Source: Streptomyces cadmiisoli (GTDB taxonomy: Bacteria > Actinomycetota > Actinomycetes > Streptomycetales > Streptomycetaceae). From it: DNA of 64,000 nt. Position 1 is the stretch's first letter, and every line of letters starts with the position of its first letter. Location: contig NZ_CP030073.1 in the NCBI RefSeq assembly GCF_003261055.1, positions 4,278,001 through 4,342,000 of the forward strand, written 5' to 3'. The notes beneath the pieces were generated by a model, which saw only the letters and a program-made list of their open reading frames with translations, was not told the DNA's origin and ran no database searches. This document shows positions 34,093 through 40,962 of the stretch, one piece after another. The position numbers were made by a program, and so were the translations under genes.

Positions 34093-34446
34093 ATGACCGA
34101 TACGGCAGGATCACTATTCGTAACCAAAATGACGGAAGCCTATGAATTCGACCCGCACGAACACGCGCTTCTCGTTTCCGCCGCTTCCACTCTGGATGAG
34201 ATCGAGGCAATGGAACTGGCACTAGCAGCATCCGGACCTGTCGTTAAGGGCTCCACTGGGCAGGACCGCGTCAATCCGCTCATTCCCGCGCTGGCGAATC
34301 ATCGGCTCACACTGCTGCGAATTCTCCGCCAACTGGGCATTGAGGACGGGCCTGCGGTACAGCCGACGGCGGATCAGCGAGCGGCCAGTGCTAAGGCCAG
34401 TCATGCCGCCCGTATTCGCTGGGAAGGCGTAGCCCATGGCGCGTAG
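34093..34446 (+). CDS. phage terminase small subunit-like protein
   Basis: A 117-aa protein with a strong GGAGGG ribosome site. The pattern EFDPHEHALLVSAASTLDEI, then VVKGSTGQDRVNPLIPALANHRLTLLRILRQLG and a basic KASHAARIRWE end, is typical of small actinophage terminase subunits. TerS recognises the packaging site and hands DNA to the large subunit. No large terminase is present anywhere in the element, so a helper phage motor would be needed. The next small gene overlaps its end. Confidence 0.78.
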   Translation: MTDTAGSLFVTKMTEAYEFDPHEHALLVSAASTLDEIEAMELALAASGPVVKGSTGQDRVNPLIPALANHRLTLLRILRQLGIEDGPAVQPTADQRAASAKASHAARIRWEGVAHGA

Positions 34447-34603
34447 GAAGGTAGCCAAATCGGCCAACGATCCCACCAAAGATCGAGAAAAGGCGCGCGT
34501 TGCTGACCTTAATCGCCGATTGGAACTGGTCCGGTCGGGCCGGCCGTTCACTGACGCCGAATACTACGAGGGTGGGCATTTGTTTGCCCGTGACAGCGAG
34601 TAG
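34436..34603 (+). CDS. small basic protein overlapping the TerS gene, 55 aa
   Basis: ATG 34436 lies 11 bp inside the TerS gene in another frame. The frame ends at TAG 34601-34603. The product MARRKVAKSANDPTKDREK... is basic at the N-terminus and has an acidic aromatic end (DAEYYEGGHLFARDSE). The overlap suggests coupled translation with TerS, and GGGAAGG lies about 9 nt upstream. The YYEGG word resembles YYEGEEF in the nearby HNH protein, perhaps by chance. Confidence 0.55.
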   Translation: MARRKVAKSANDPTKDREKARVADLNRRLELVRSGRPFTDAEYYEGGHLFARDSE

Positions 34604-34683
34604 CGCGACCACATACCAATTCCTATGGGTGCCCTGAAAACGGCGGAGCCGGGCGCCTTACGCATTCTCTGATGGAGTGTCAG

Positions 34684-35241
34684 GTGTCCTGGAAGAACAA
34701 AGACCTACTTGGCGCGCTCGCCCTACTCGCTGCGCTCATCGCCACTGCATCCGCCGAATACCAGCTAGCGCGTGCAGTTGGATTCGGCGAGTTCACAGCG
34801 GGATGCGTGCCTGCGGCCCTAGATGTGTACGCACTCAAAGCCTTTAGCGCCCGGCGCGACGTACCCGCTGTGGTGGTTGCGCTGATTGCGACGAATGCAT
34901 TGGCGCACCTGGTGAGTTCGGGCCTGTTGCCGGTGGGTGTTCCGCTGGTCGTTGCAGTCAGCGCGATAGCGCCCCTGGTCCTCTGGCGCGTGAAGGCGCT
35001 GGGCGGCCCGCTGACACCTCAGCAGCCTGCGCCGGTAGCCGTAGAGCCTGAGTGCGCTGCACACCCCACAGAGCGCCGCACGGAGCTTCCAGCCCCTGAG
35101 GCGGATGCCGACCCGCTCATTGCAGCCGCGCGCCAGATGCAGCGGGATGCGGGCAAGGTGCCGACGCTGCGCGCACTTCAGTCAGAGCTACGGATCGGCC
35201 AATCACGTGCCCAACGCATCCGTGCTGCACTCGCGCCCTGA
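34684..35241 (+). CDS. four-helix membrane protein with C-terminal helix-turn-helix (DUF2637-like)
   Basis: GTG 34684 is chosen because GGAG sits 6 nt upstream. An ATG at 34672 would add four residues. The 185-aa protein has four hydrophobic segments in the first 110 residues, a proline-rich linker and a C-terminal region TLRALQSELRIGQSRAQRIRAAL that resembles a helix-turn-helix. Membrane proteins of this build (DUF2637/Spd-like) occur on actinobacterial plasmids and phage elements. A role in spread, exclusion of other phages or regulation is possible and unproven. A strong terminator follows. Confidence 0.7.
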   Translation: MSWKNKDLLGALALLAALIATASAEYQLARAVGFGEFTAGCVPAALDVYALKAFSARRDVPAVVVALIATNALAHLVSSGLLPVGVPLVVAVSAIAPLVLWRVKALGGPLTPQQPAPVAVEPECAAHPTERRTELPAPEADADPLIAAARQMQRDAGKVPTLRALQSELRIGQSRAQRIRAALAP

Positions 35242-35262
35242 GCCTGCCTGGTGGCATAAGAG

Positions 35263-35298
35263 AACCCCCAACCTGACTGTTCATCAGGTTGGGGGTTT
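35263..35298. terminator. bidirectional terminator between convergent genes
   Basis: 14-bp perfect arms (AACCCCCAACCTGA and complement), a 7-nt loop, and T-runs on both sides. It separates the rightward packaging-like genes from the leftward paralogue pair. Confidence 0.88.
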
Positions 35299-35319
35299 CG
35301 TGCTTTGGCAGGGTGGCGC

Positions 35320-35565
35320 CTATGCCCTCATGTCCCGTAGCGCTGCGCCGATGCCCCGCGCTGATTCGCCGTACTGCCGTAGATCAGAGGTGGGGTTGTC
35401 CGCGACGTTCCGCGCAGCGACGCTGATCACCTCGCTGAGGGATTCATAGAGCGCCGGGACGAACACGGCCAACTCGGCATCGCTGGCCTTACCCGCTTCC
35501 AGAATTTCGCCCACAAGCGCCGCCAGCACCGTTGCCGCTTGCAGCGCCTCAACATCCCGCGTCAT
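35320..35565 (-). CDS. small helical protein, paralogue A, 81 aa
   Basis: It starts at ATG 35565, overlapping the stop of the upstream gene (ATGA), so the two form an operon. It is predicted all-helical. It shares with the upstream product the pattern VPxLYxxLxExxxVAxxx...RxxGxxARxxGxAL, which shows they are diverged tandem copies. The family is not recognised. It is the last gene of the only leftward transcript in the element. Confidence 0.7.
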   Translation of the reverse strand: MTRDVEALQAATVLAALVGEILEAGKASDAELAVFVPALYESLSEVISVAARNVADNPTSDLRQYGESARGIGAALRDMRA

Positions 35566-35903
35566 GGCCTGAGCGCCGCTTGCAGCGCTTCCCCCAGAGC
35601 GCGAGCCACCGGCCCCAGCTCTCGCACGTTCAAGGACAGCGGGGAGTAGTGCTTGGTCGCCACGTCGACCATCTCGGCCAGCGCGCTGTACAACTCCGGC
35701 ACAAGGTCGCTGACGTCGTCGCCGTTCTCCATGGCTGCGCCTGTCACGGTCACCAGCGCGGCGGCTGCCTTGATGGCGTATCCGTCCGCCATGGCGTCCA
35801 GGGCGCTGCCCGGTTCGGTCACTGCGAACTGTCGCTTACCGGTCGTGGGGTCGATGCCGATCGGGCGGAGTCGGTCAGGACCGGTCTCGGTAGGGTTCTG
35901 CAT
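35562..35903 (-). CDS. small helical protein, paralogue B, 113 aa
   Basis: ATG 35903 follows GAGGAAA by about 9 nt. The in-frame ATG at 35933 lacks a site. The first 35 residues are a polar tail (GIDPTTGKRQFAV). The remaining 75 residues match the whole of the downstream protein in pattern (LVPELYSALAEMVDVATKH...LGPVARALGEAL). The gene faces the GntR-type gene across 139 bp that holds paired operator-like words, so it may be controlled by that regulator. Confidence 0.72.
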   Translation of the reverse strand: MQNPTETGPDRLRPIGIDPTTGKRQFAVTEPGSALDAMADGYAIKAAAALVTVTGAAMENGDDVSDLVPELYSALAEMVDVATKHYSPLSLNVRELGPVARALGEALQAALRP

Positions 35904-35992
35904 AGCCGAGGTTTCCTCTCGGTCAGGCCCCAAGGTTGAGTTCGCCGCTCACCTTGGGGCCGCTTTGTTTCGTCGACCGAGACTAGCTGACT

Positions 35993-36025
35993 AGTGGACT
36001 ACTGCGATAGCCGAACAGTGGACTA
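35993..36025. promoter_or_regulatory. paired AGTGGACTA operator-like words between divergent genes
   Basis: AGTGGACTA occurs at 35993-36001 and 36017-36025, 24 bp apart. The first is part of TAGTGGACTA, an inverted repeat with a 2-bp centre, the usual form of GntR-family operators (TnGTnnnACnA-like). The words lie 18-50 bp before the GntR-type start. Confidence 0.55.
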
Positions 36026-36042
36026 ACGCACACGCTGAATAC

Positions 36043-36264
36043 ATGAATCTTGACCGGTCAGTGCCGTTTGCTCCGCAGGTCGCCGCTGATCTTCGGCGCA
36101 GGCTCGATGCCGGTGAGTGGCAGCGCGGGGACAGGTTCCTTGGGACGGTCGCAATTTCGGCCGAGTACGACATCAGCCAAAGCACGGCCGTGCGCGCTGT
36201 GGCAGTCCTGGTCGGTGAGGGCCGTCTGCGCAAGGAACTCCCGCGCGGGTTCATCGTGGAGTGA
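36043..36264 (+). CDS. minimal GntR-type winged-helix regulator
   Basis: This 73-aa protein is just the GntR DNA-binding domain: APQVAADLRRRLDAGEW, then the recognition helix region EYDISQSTAVRAVAVL and the wing GRLRKELPRGFIVE. The effector domain is absent. The ATG lacks a ribosome site, so it may be read from a leaderless transcript. It ends 8 bp before the attR arm. It is a candidate master regulator (repressor or activator) or accessory factor of the element, by position only. Confidence 0.82.
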   Translation: MNLDRSVPFAPQVAADLRRRLDAGEWQRGDRFLGTVAISAEYDISQSTAVRAVAVLVGEGRLRKELPRGFIVE

Positions 36265-36271
36265 CGGCAGC

Positions 36272-36298
36272 CATGTACGCTTAGGGCGGGCACTCGCC
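36272..36298 (+). other. attR of the integrated element
   Basis: A 25-bp element arm (36272-36296, starting CATGTAC and ending CACTCG) abuts the crossover dinucleotide CC at 36297-36298. Intact tadA codons then run leftward in coding sense. Combined with the attL arm, the two inner ends form a 52-bp imperfect palindrome around the dinucleotide, the expected size of a serine-integrase attP. Confidence 0.85.
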
Positions 36299-37153
36299 TT
36301 CGTGGCCGGTGTTCAACGCCGCAAGCAGATGGACCACTTCCGGTCCGCGAACCTCGCCCACGACGAGCCGGTCCGGCCGCATCCGCAGGGCCTGCCGCAC
36401 CAGGTCGTCGAGCGTGACGAGCCCGGCGCCCTCCTGGTTGGCGGGTCTGCCCTCCAGGCGTACGACGTGCGGATGATCGGGCCGCAGCTCTGTCGAGTCC
36501 TCGGCGAGAACCATCCGTTCGGCCGGCCCGACCAGCCCCAGCAGCGCGCTCAGCAGCGTCGTCTTGCCGCTGCCCGTGCCCCCGCTGATCAGGAAGGAGA
36601 GCCGCGCCCGGACCAGCGCGCGCAGCACGCGGTCGCCGTCCGGCGGCACCGTGCCCGCCGCGACCAGTTCGTCCAGCGTGAAGGCGCGGGGGCGGACGAC
36701 CCGCAGGGACAGGCAGGTGCAGCCCACGGCGACCGGCGGCAGCACCGCGTGGAGCCGGGTCCCGTCGGGCAGCCGGGCGTCGGCCCACGGCCGGGCGTCG
36801 TCCAGGCGCCGCCCGGCCACCGCCGCCAGGCGCTGCGCGAGCCGCCGTACCGCCGCCGCGTCCGGAAAGGAGACGCCGGTCAGTTCGAGGCCGCCGCCGC
36901 GGTCCACCCAGACCCGGTCGGGGGCCGACACCAGGACGTCGGTCACCCGGGGATCGGCGAGCAGCGGTTCCAGCGGCCCGCTCCCGACCAGCTCGCACCG
37001 CAACTGCTCGGCCGCGCCGAGCACTTCCGCGTCGCCCAGCACCCTGCCCTGCTCGCGCAGTGCCTGCGCCACGCGCGCGGGGGTCGGTTCGGCTCCGCTC
37101 GCGGCCAGCCACTGGCGCACGCCGTCCAGCAGCGGCCCGGTGACGGTGTTCAC
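36281..37153 (-). pseudogene. tadA: tadA ATPase, 5' fragment (left of the insertion in coding order)
   Basis: GTG 37153 overlaps the tadZ stop (GTGA). The 290-aa product holds the N-terminal domain and most of the RecA-like core of a TadA/CpaF ATPase (TIGR03819 group). It has Walker A GGTGSGKTT (about 188-196), the Asp box [19 protein letters not shown] and Walker B LVVGEVRG. It breaks off in NTGHEG, after which the element adds ECPP and a stop. The second half of the His-box and the C-terminal domain are lost, so hexamer function in pilus assembly is expected to be abolished. The stop codon TAA at 36281 lies in the attR arm. Confidence 0.92.
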
Positions 37154-38247
37154 GCGGCACCCGCCTCGGCCAGTGCCCGTTCCCAGAACCGCCGGCAGAA
37201 GCGCGCCAGCGGACCGCGGCCCGCGCCGGGCGGTGCCTTGCCCTCGTACGGCCGCAGCAGCCCAGCCTCCACGGGCACCTCGCCGGCCAGCGGCAGTCCG
37301 AGCAGCCGGGCCACTTCTCGGTCGTCGAGCCCGGGCGCGTACGGCCCGCGGACCGCCACGCGCAGGTCCCGCAGGACCATGCCGGCCGCCGACGCCACCC
37401 GGCCCGCCGCCGCGACCGCCCGTAGCTCGGCCGGGACGACCAGCAGTCCGACGTCGAGCTGGGCGAGGACCTCGGCCACCCCGTCGTCCACCCGGCGGGG
37501 CAGGTCGACCACGACCGTGCCGCCCCCGCGCCGGGCCGCGGCCAGCACCGCCCGTACGGCCTGCGGCGGGACGGCGACGTGGTCGCCGCGGTCCCAGCTG
37601 AGCACCCGCAGCGAGTGCAGCCGGGGCAGCGACTCCTCCAGGGCGCCGCCGCCGACCCGCCCGCGGGAGGCGGCGAAGGCGGGCCAGCGCAGCCCTTCGG
37701 CGGTCTCCCCGCCGAGGAGCACATCGAGTCCGCCGCCCAGCGGATCGGCGTCCACGAGCAGGGTGCGCAGTCCTTCGCGCGCGGAGGTCACAGCGAGCGC
37801 GCAGGCCAGCGTGGACGCTCCGGCGCCGCCGCGGCCGCCGATGACGCCGACGGTGAGCGCGGGCCGGCCGGCGCCCTCGGTCACGTCGGCGATGCGGTCG
37901 ACCAGCCACTGCTCGCCGTCGGGCAGCATCAGGACGTGGTCGGCGCCGATCCTGACGGCGCGTTCCCACACGCCGGGATCGTCCTGGTCCCGGCCGACCA
38001 GCACCACCCCACGCGTGCGTGCCGCCCCGTGCACCCGCCGCGCGGCGTCGTCGCCGACCAGGACGAGTGGCGCCGCGTCCCAGCCGCCGCGCTCCGGCAC
38101 ACCGTGGTGGACCTCCGGTGTCGCACCGGCCGCCGCGCACAGACGCAGCAGGTCGTCGAGGAGTTCGGCGTCCTCGGTGATGATCAGTGGCCGCCGCTGC
38201 CGCCCTCCCGCGGGCGACGGCGGATCGTGCGTGGTGTTTTCGGTCAT
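37150..38247 (-). CDS. tadZ: TadZ/CpaE-like deviant ParA ATPase
   Basis: The 365-aa protein from ATG 38247 has GGGGGAAG as its ribosome site. The N-terminal half is a receiver-like domain (ITEDAELLDDLLRLCAAAG). The ParA/MinD domain starts near residue 165 with VIGGRGGAGASTLACALA, where the usual P-loop Lys is Ala. It continues with VDADPLGGGLDVLLG. Such degenerate loops are typical of TadZ/actinobacterial CpaE (TIGR03815), which positions the Tad apparatus at cell poles. It is the first gene of the operon and lies upstream of the insertion, so it is still linked to its promoter. Confidence 0.87.
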   Translation of the reverse strand: MTENTTHDPPSPAGGRQRRPLIITEDAELLDDLLRLCAAAGATPEVHHGVPERGGWDAAPLVLVGDDAARRVHGAARTRGVVLVGRDQDDPGVWERAVRIGADHVLMLPDGEQWLVDRIADVTEGAGRPALTVGVIGGRGGAGASTLACALAVTSAREGLRTLLVDADPLGGGLDVLLGGETAEGLRWPAFAASRGRVGGGALEESLPRLHSLRVLSWDRGDHVAVPPQAVRAVLAAARRGGGTVVVDLPRRVDDGVAEVLAQLDVGLLVVPAELRAVAAAGRVASAAGMVLRDLRVAVRGPYAPGLDDREVARLLGLPLAGEVPVEAGLLRPYEGKAPPGAGRGPLARFCRRFWERALAEAGAA

Positions 38248-38847
38248 GGTGTTCTTCCCCCTCTGCTCCTGCTGCTCCTGGTCCGTGTGATCCGCACGGG
38301 CGCCTGCGCCGCTTCCTGATTCCCGACGTGTGAAGAACCGGCGAACGGCCGCCATATGAACGGCCGACAGAAACCGGCCATACACGCCGACAAACGGAAC
38401 CGGTCATGAACTCGTCGCGAGCGACCGTGCGGGAATCACGGTGCAGCGATCCCGGAAATCGTGTGGATCTTGGTCGATAACTGTGGACAACTCGATGGTT
38501 GTGAATATCGCCGTCACCCATACCGGTGAGCCCTCGCCCGCCCCTGCACGGCCTTCGCAGAGCAGTCCCGCAACTACCCAGCGTGACGGATCACGGATAT
38601 GCGAAAAGGGCGGCCGAAGCCGCCCCGAAGCGGCGCGAAGACCGCGGAGGAAGGACCGAAAACCCGCCCGGACATGCGACGACCCCCGCCGGGGGGGAGA
38701 GCGGGGGTCGTCCCCACGGCCGACTCGGGGGGGGAGGAGTCGGACCGGGTTAGCACGGTCGCGAACGATCCGTGACTTCCATGGTGTACCCGAGAGCCCT
38801 CTCAGGCAAACCCACGCGCCCCACCTTACGCCGAATGGGCTGCACCT
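38248..38847. other. 600-bp non-coding divergent region between tadZ and the HAD gene
   Basis: No credible gene is visible. Frames present lack starts with ribosome sites. A strong 12-bp-arm hairpin (GACGACCCCCGC and complement, 38678-38712) followed by TCC lies 135 bp before the HAD gene. It could end a short leader or small RNA transcript. Promoters of tadZ (leftward) and of the HAD gene (rightward) should lie here. Confidence 0.5.
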
Positions 38848-39681
38848 ATGCTCAGGGGCGTGGAAAACCACTCCTTGCCCCGCACAGCGGCCTTCTTTGA
38901 TCTGGACAAGACGGTCATTGCGAAGTCGAGCACGCTCACCTTCAGCAAGTCGTTCTACCAAGGCGGACTGATCAACCGCCGGGCCGTCCTGCGCACCGCG
39001 TATACCCAGTTCGTCTTCCTCGCCGGCGGCGCCGACCACGACCAGATGGAGCGCATGCGCTCCTACCTGTCCGCGCTGTGCCGCGGCTGGAACGTGCAGC
39101 AGGTCAAGGAGATCGTCGCCGAGACCCTGCACGACATCATCGACCCGATCATCTACGACGAGGCCGCGTCGCTGATCGAGGAGCACCACAGCGCCGGACG
39201 CGACGTGGTGATCGTGTCCACGTCGGGTGCCGAGGTGGTCGAGCCGGTCGGCGAACTGCTCGGCGCCGACCGCGTGGTCGCGACGCGCATGGTCGTCGGG
39301 GACGACGGCTGCTACACGGGCGAGGTGGAGTACTACGCCTACGGTCCGACCAAGGCGGAGGCGGTCAGGGAACTGGCCGAGTCCGAGGGGTACGACCTTT
39401 CGCGCTGCTACGCCTACAGCGACTCGGTGACCGATCTGCCGATGCTGGAGGCCGTCGGCCGGCCGCACGCCGTCAACCCGGACCGCGCCCTGCGCCGCGA
39501 GGCACTCGCGCGCGGATGGCCGATTCTCGACTTCAACCGCCCGGTGCGGCTCAAGCAGCGGCTGCCCGCGCTCTCCGTGCCGCCGCGTCCCGCGCTCGTC
39601 GCGGTCGCGGCCATAGGCGCCGCGGCGGCCACCGCGGGCCTCGTCTGGTACGCGAATCGGCGCCGGGCGACGGCCCTGTGA
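38848..39681 (+). CDS. HAD-IB family phosphatase with C-terminal membrane anchor
   Basis: A 277-aa protein. The HAD motif I is AAFFDLDKTVIAKSS (about 17-30), motif II VIVSTSG (about 118), and motif III/IV GPTKAEA with AYSDSVTDLPML (about 190). The family includes phosphoserine-type and SerB-like phosphatases. A single helix (ALVAVAAIGAAAATAGLVWY) at residues about 250-270 anchors it to the membrane. ATG 38848 is used. GTG 38860 is possible. Substrate unknown. Confidence 0.85.
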   Translation: MLRGVENHSLPRTAAFFDLDKTVIAKSSTLTFSKSFYQGGLINRRAVLRTAYTQFVFLAGGADHDQMERMRSYLSALCRGWNVQQVKEIVAETLHDIIDPIIYDEAASLIEEHHSAGRDVVIVSTSGAEVVEPVGELLGADRVVATRMVVGDDGCYTGEVEYYAYGPTKAEAVRELAESEGYDLSRCYAYSDSVTDLPMLEAVGRPHAVNPDRALRREALARGWPILDFNRPVRLKQRLPALSVPPRPALVAVAAIGAAAATAGLVWYANRRRATAL

Positions 39682-39710
39682 CCTGCCGATCCGCGACTCC
39701 GGAGCAAACG

Positions 39711-39839
39711 ATGCCCGCTCAAAAGCCCTTTGGGGTCAAAAGTAAAGAAGTCCGGACACCACTTCCACTGACTCCTGAGCTGGAGTACAAAGGAAACAAC
39801 GGCCCGCGAGACCAAGGCTATCCGGAAGGTAACCTTTAA
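39711..39839 (+). CDS. possible 42-aa small protein with foreign codon use
   Basis: ATG 39711 follows CCGGAG at a 6-nt distance, a good ribosome site, and the frame ends at TAA 39837-39839. The codons (AAA, AGT, ACA, CTT, GGA, TAA) are unusual for this genome. The peptide MPAQKPFGVKSKEVRTPLPL... is hydrophilic, with a Pro-rich middle and a polar NNGPRDQGYPEGN end. I do not recognise it. It may be a genuine small gene or a remnant of transferred DNA. Confidence 0.4.
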   Translation: MPAQKPFGVKSKEVRTPLPLTPELEYKGNNGPRDQGYPEGNL

Positions 39840-39993
39840 GACCGCAAAAATGGCCCCACGGACCGAGCATGAACACTGGGCACCCACGCGACGTCGACCC
39901 GTCGATTACGGGCCAGCCACACCAGGTGACGGGCAAAGATCCCCACCTGATGGGCAAATATCGAGGACGCTTGGTAACCGGGTGTGAATGCCA

Positions 39994-40021
39994 GCGGCGG
40001 TACGAGAACTCGTACCGCCGC
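39994..40021 (+). terminator. perfect hairpin followed by CCCTTTT
   Basis: 13-bp arms (GCGGCGGTACGAG and complement) with a 2-nt loop and AACCCTTTTC after it on the plus strand. It ends rightward transcripts from the HAD gene or small ORF before the convergent Fic-like gene. Confidence 0.75.
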
Positions 40022-40037
40022 AACCCTTTTCAGGGGG

Positions 40038-40862
40038 TCACGCCGCGCCGCGCTGCAGCGCCTCGCACACCGCCGTCGACTCACGCGCACCGAGCTCCGC
40101 CGCCCTGCCGCAGTGCGCGATCCACGCGGCCATGCCCTCGGGGGTGCCGGACAGGTAGCCGTCGAACGCCGCCAGATAGGCCGCTCGGCCCAATTCGGCG
40201 TGCCCCACCTCGGCCGGGCAGACGGACTTCGGATCCAGGCCGCTGCCGATCAGGACGATCCGCTGCGCCACGCGCGCGACCAGGCCGTTGTGCGAGACGA
40301 ACGGCCGCAGCGCCAGCAGCTCGCCGTGCACCACGGCCGCCGTGACCAGCGCGGGAGCCGAGCTGCCCGCGATGATCAGCTCGGCCAGGCCGTCCAGCCG
40401 GCCGGACACTTCGCCCGCGTCCGGCAGGGGTCGCTCGACCAGCGGCTCGTCGACCGCCTCCCCCCGCTGGCGGGGACGGCCGACCTGGTCGGACTCGTCC
40501 GCGGCGGCCACCAGGTGCAGCCGGGCCAGCACGCGCAGGGGCGACTGGCGCCACACGGACAGCAGCTGCCCGGCCTCGGCGGTCAGCCGGAGCGCCGCGC
40601 CCACGGTCCGCGCCTCGTCGTCCCCCCTGAAGTCGGTACGCCGGCGCACCTCTTCGAGCGCCCAGTCCGCGCCCGACAGCGCGGCGGAACCGCGGGCTCC
40701 GCGCAGCGCGGCCTCGGAGGTGATCACGTTGCTCCGCCGGCGCATGATCCGGTGCCCGTAGACCCGGTCCACGGCCTTGCGCACGGATTCCACCGACCCG
40801 GCCACGCCGGGCAGCGCGCCCAGGGCCACGAGGGGGTCGGCGGTCCCACCTGTCGTACTCAT
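40038..40862 (-). CDS. degenerate Fic-domain protein
   Basis: This 274-aa protein from ATG 40862 is helical. LALRPFVSHNGLVARVAQRIVL (about residues 200-220) aligns with the Fic core HPFxxGNGRxxR but lacks the leading His, the GNGR glycine and the Arg. AMPylation activity is therefore unlikely. The annotation in relatives is often 'oxidoreductase' or 'Fic family'. It is divergent from the MinD/CooC-like gene, with 100 bp between them. Its real role is unknown. Confidence 0.6.
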   Translation of the reverse strand: MSTTGGTADPLVALGALPGVAGSVESVRKAVDRVYGHRIMRRRSNVITSEAALRGARGSAALSGADWALEEVRRRTDFRGDDEARTVGAALRLTAEAGQLLSVWRQSPLRVLARLHLVAAADESDQVGRPRQRGEAVDEPLVERPLPDAGEVSGRLDGLAELIIAGSSAPALVTAAVVHGELLALRPFVSHNGLVARVAQRIVLIGSGLDPKSVCPAEVGHAELGRAAYLAAFDGYLSGTPEGMAAWIAHCGRAAELGARESTAVCEALQRGAA

Positions 40863-40962
40863 GAGTACGACCCTAGCCACCCAGGGCGCACACCCCACGA
40901 TGGAGTGGTCTTCTTCACCACCCCCACCACCCACGGGCAGCGCACGACTACCCTTGGTGAAC

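Larger units (their letters stand above)
28137..36298 (+). mobile_element. 8.16-kb integrated phage-satellite-like (PICI-like) element in tadA
   Basis: The segment between the two CC crossover sites interrupts tadA and is clearly lower in GC than its flanks. Left to right it carries a serine integrase, a 64-aa HTH gene, an 85-aa zinc-type gene, a primase-helicase, a 19-bp inverted repeat and a 251-aa gene. Then come an HNH nuclease, a TerS-like gene, small genes, a membrane protein, two minus-strand paralogues and a GntR-type regulator. There are no structural, lysis, large-terminase or conjugation (FtsK/Tra) genes. Int plus regulator plus replication plus TerS without TerL is the composition of phage-inducible chromosomal islands. 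Mobility and a helper phage are inferred. Confidence 0.85.

Noticed and set aside
28137..36298. Classification as an actinomycete integrative conjugative element (AICE) or pSAM2-like plasmid
   Set aside because: There is no FtsK/TraB-type translocase, no tyrosine integrase and no tRNA target; TerS and HNH genes point to phage packaging instead.
28137..36298. A complete prophage
   Set aside because: 8.16 kb with no large terminase, portal, capsid, tail or lysis gene is too small and lacks essential modules.
36281..38521. A 746-codon open frame on the minus strand covering tadA and tadZ
   Set aside because: Only the part from GTG 37153 resembles the secretion ATPase; the upstream part is a shadow frame of tadZ with Arg/Gly-rich nonsense.
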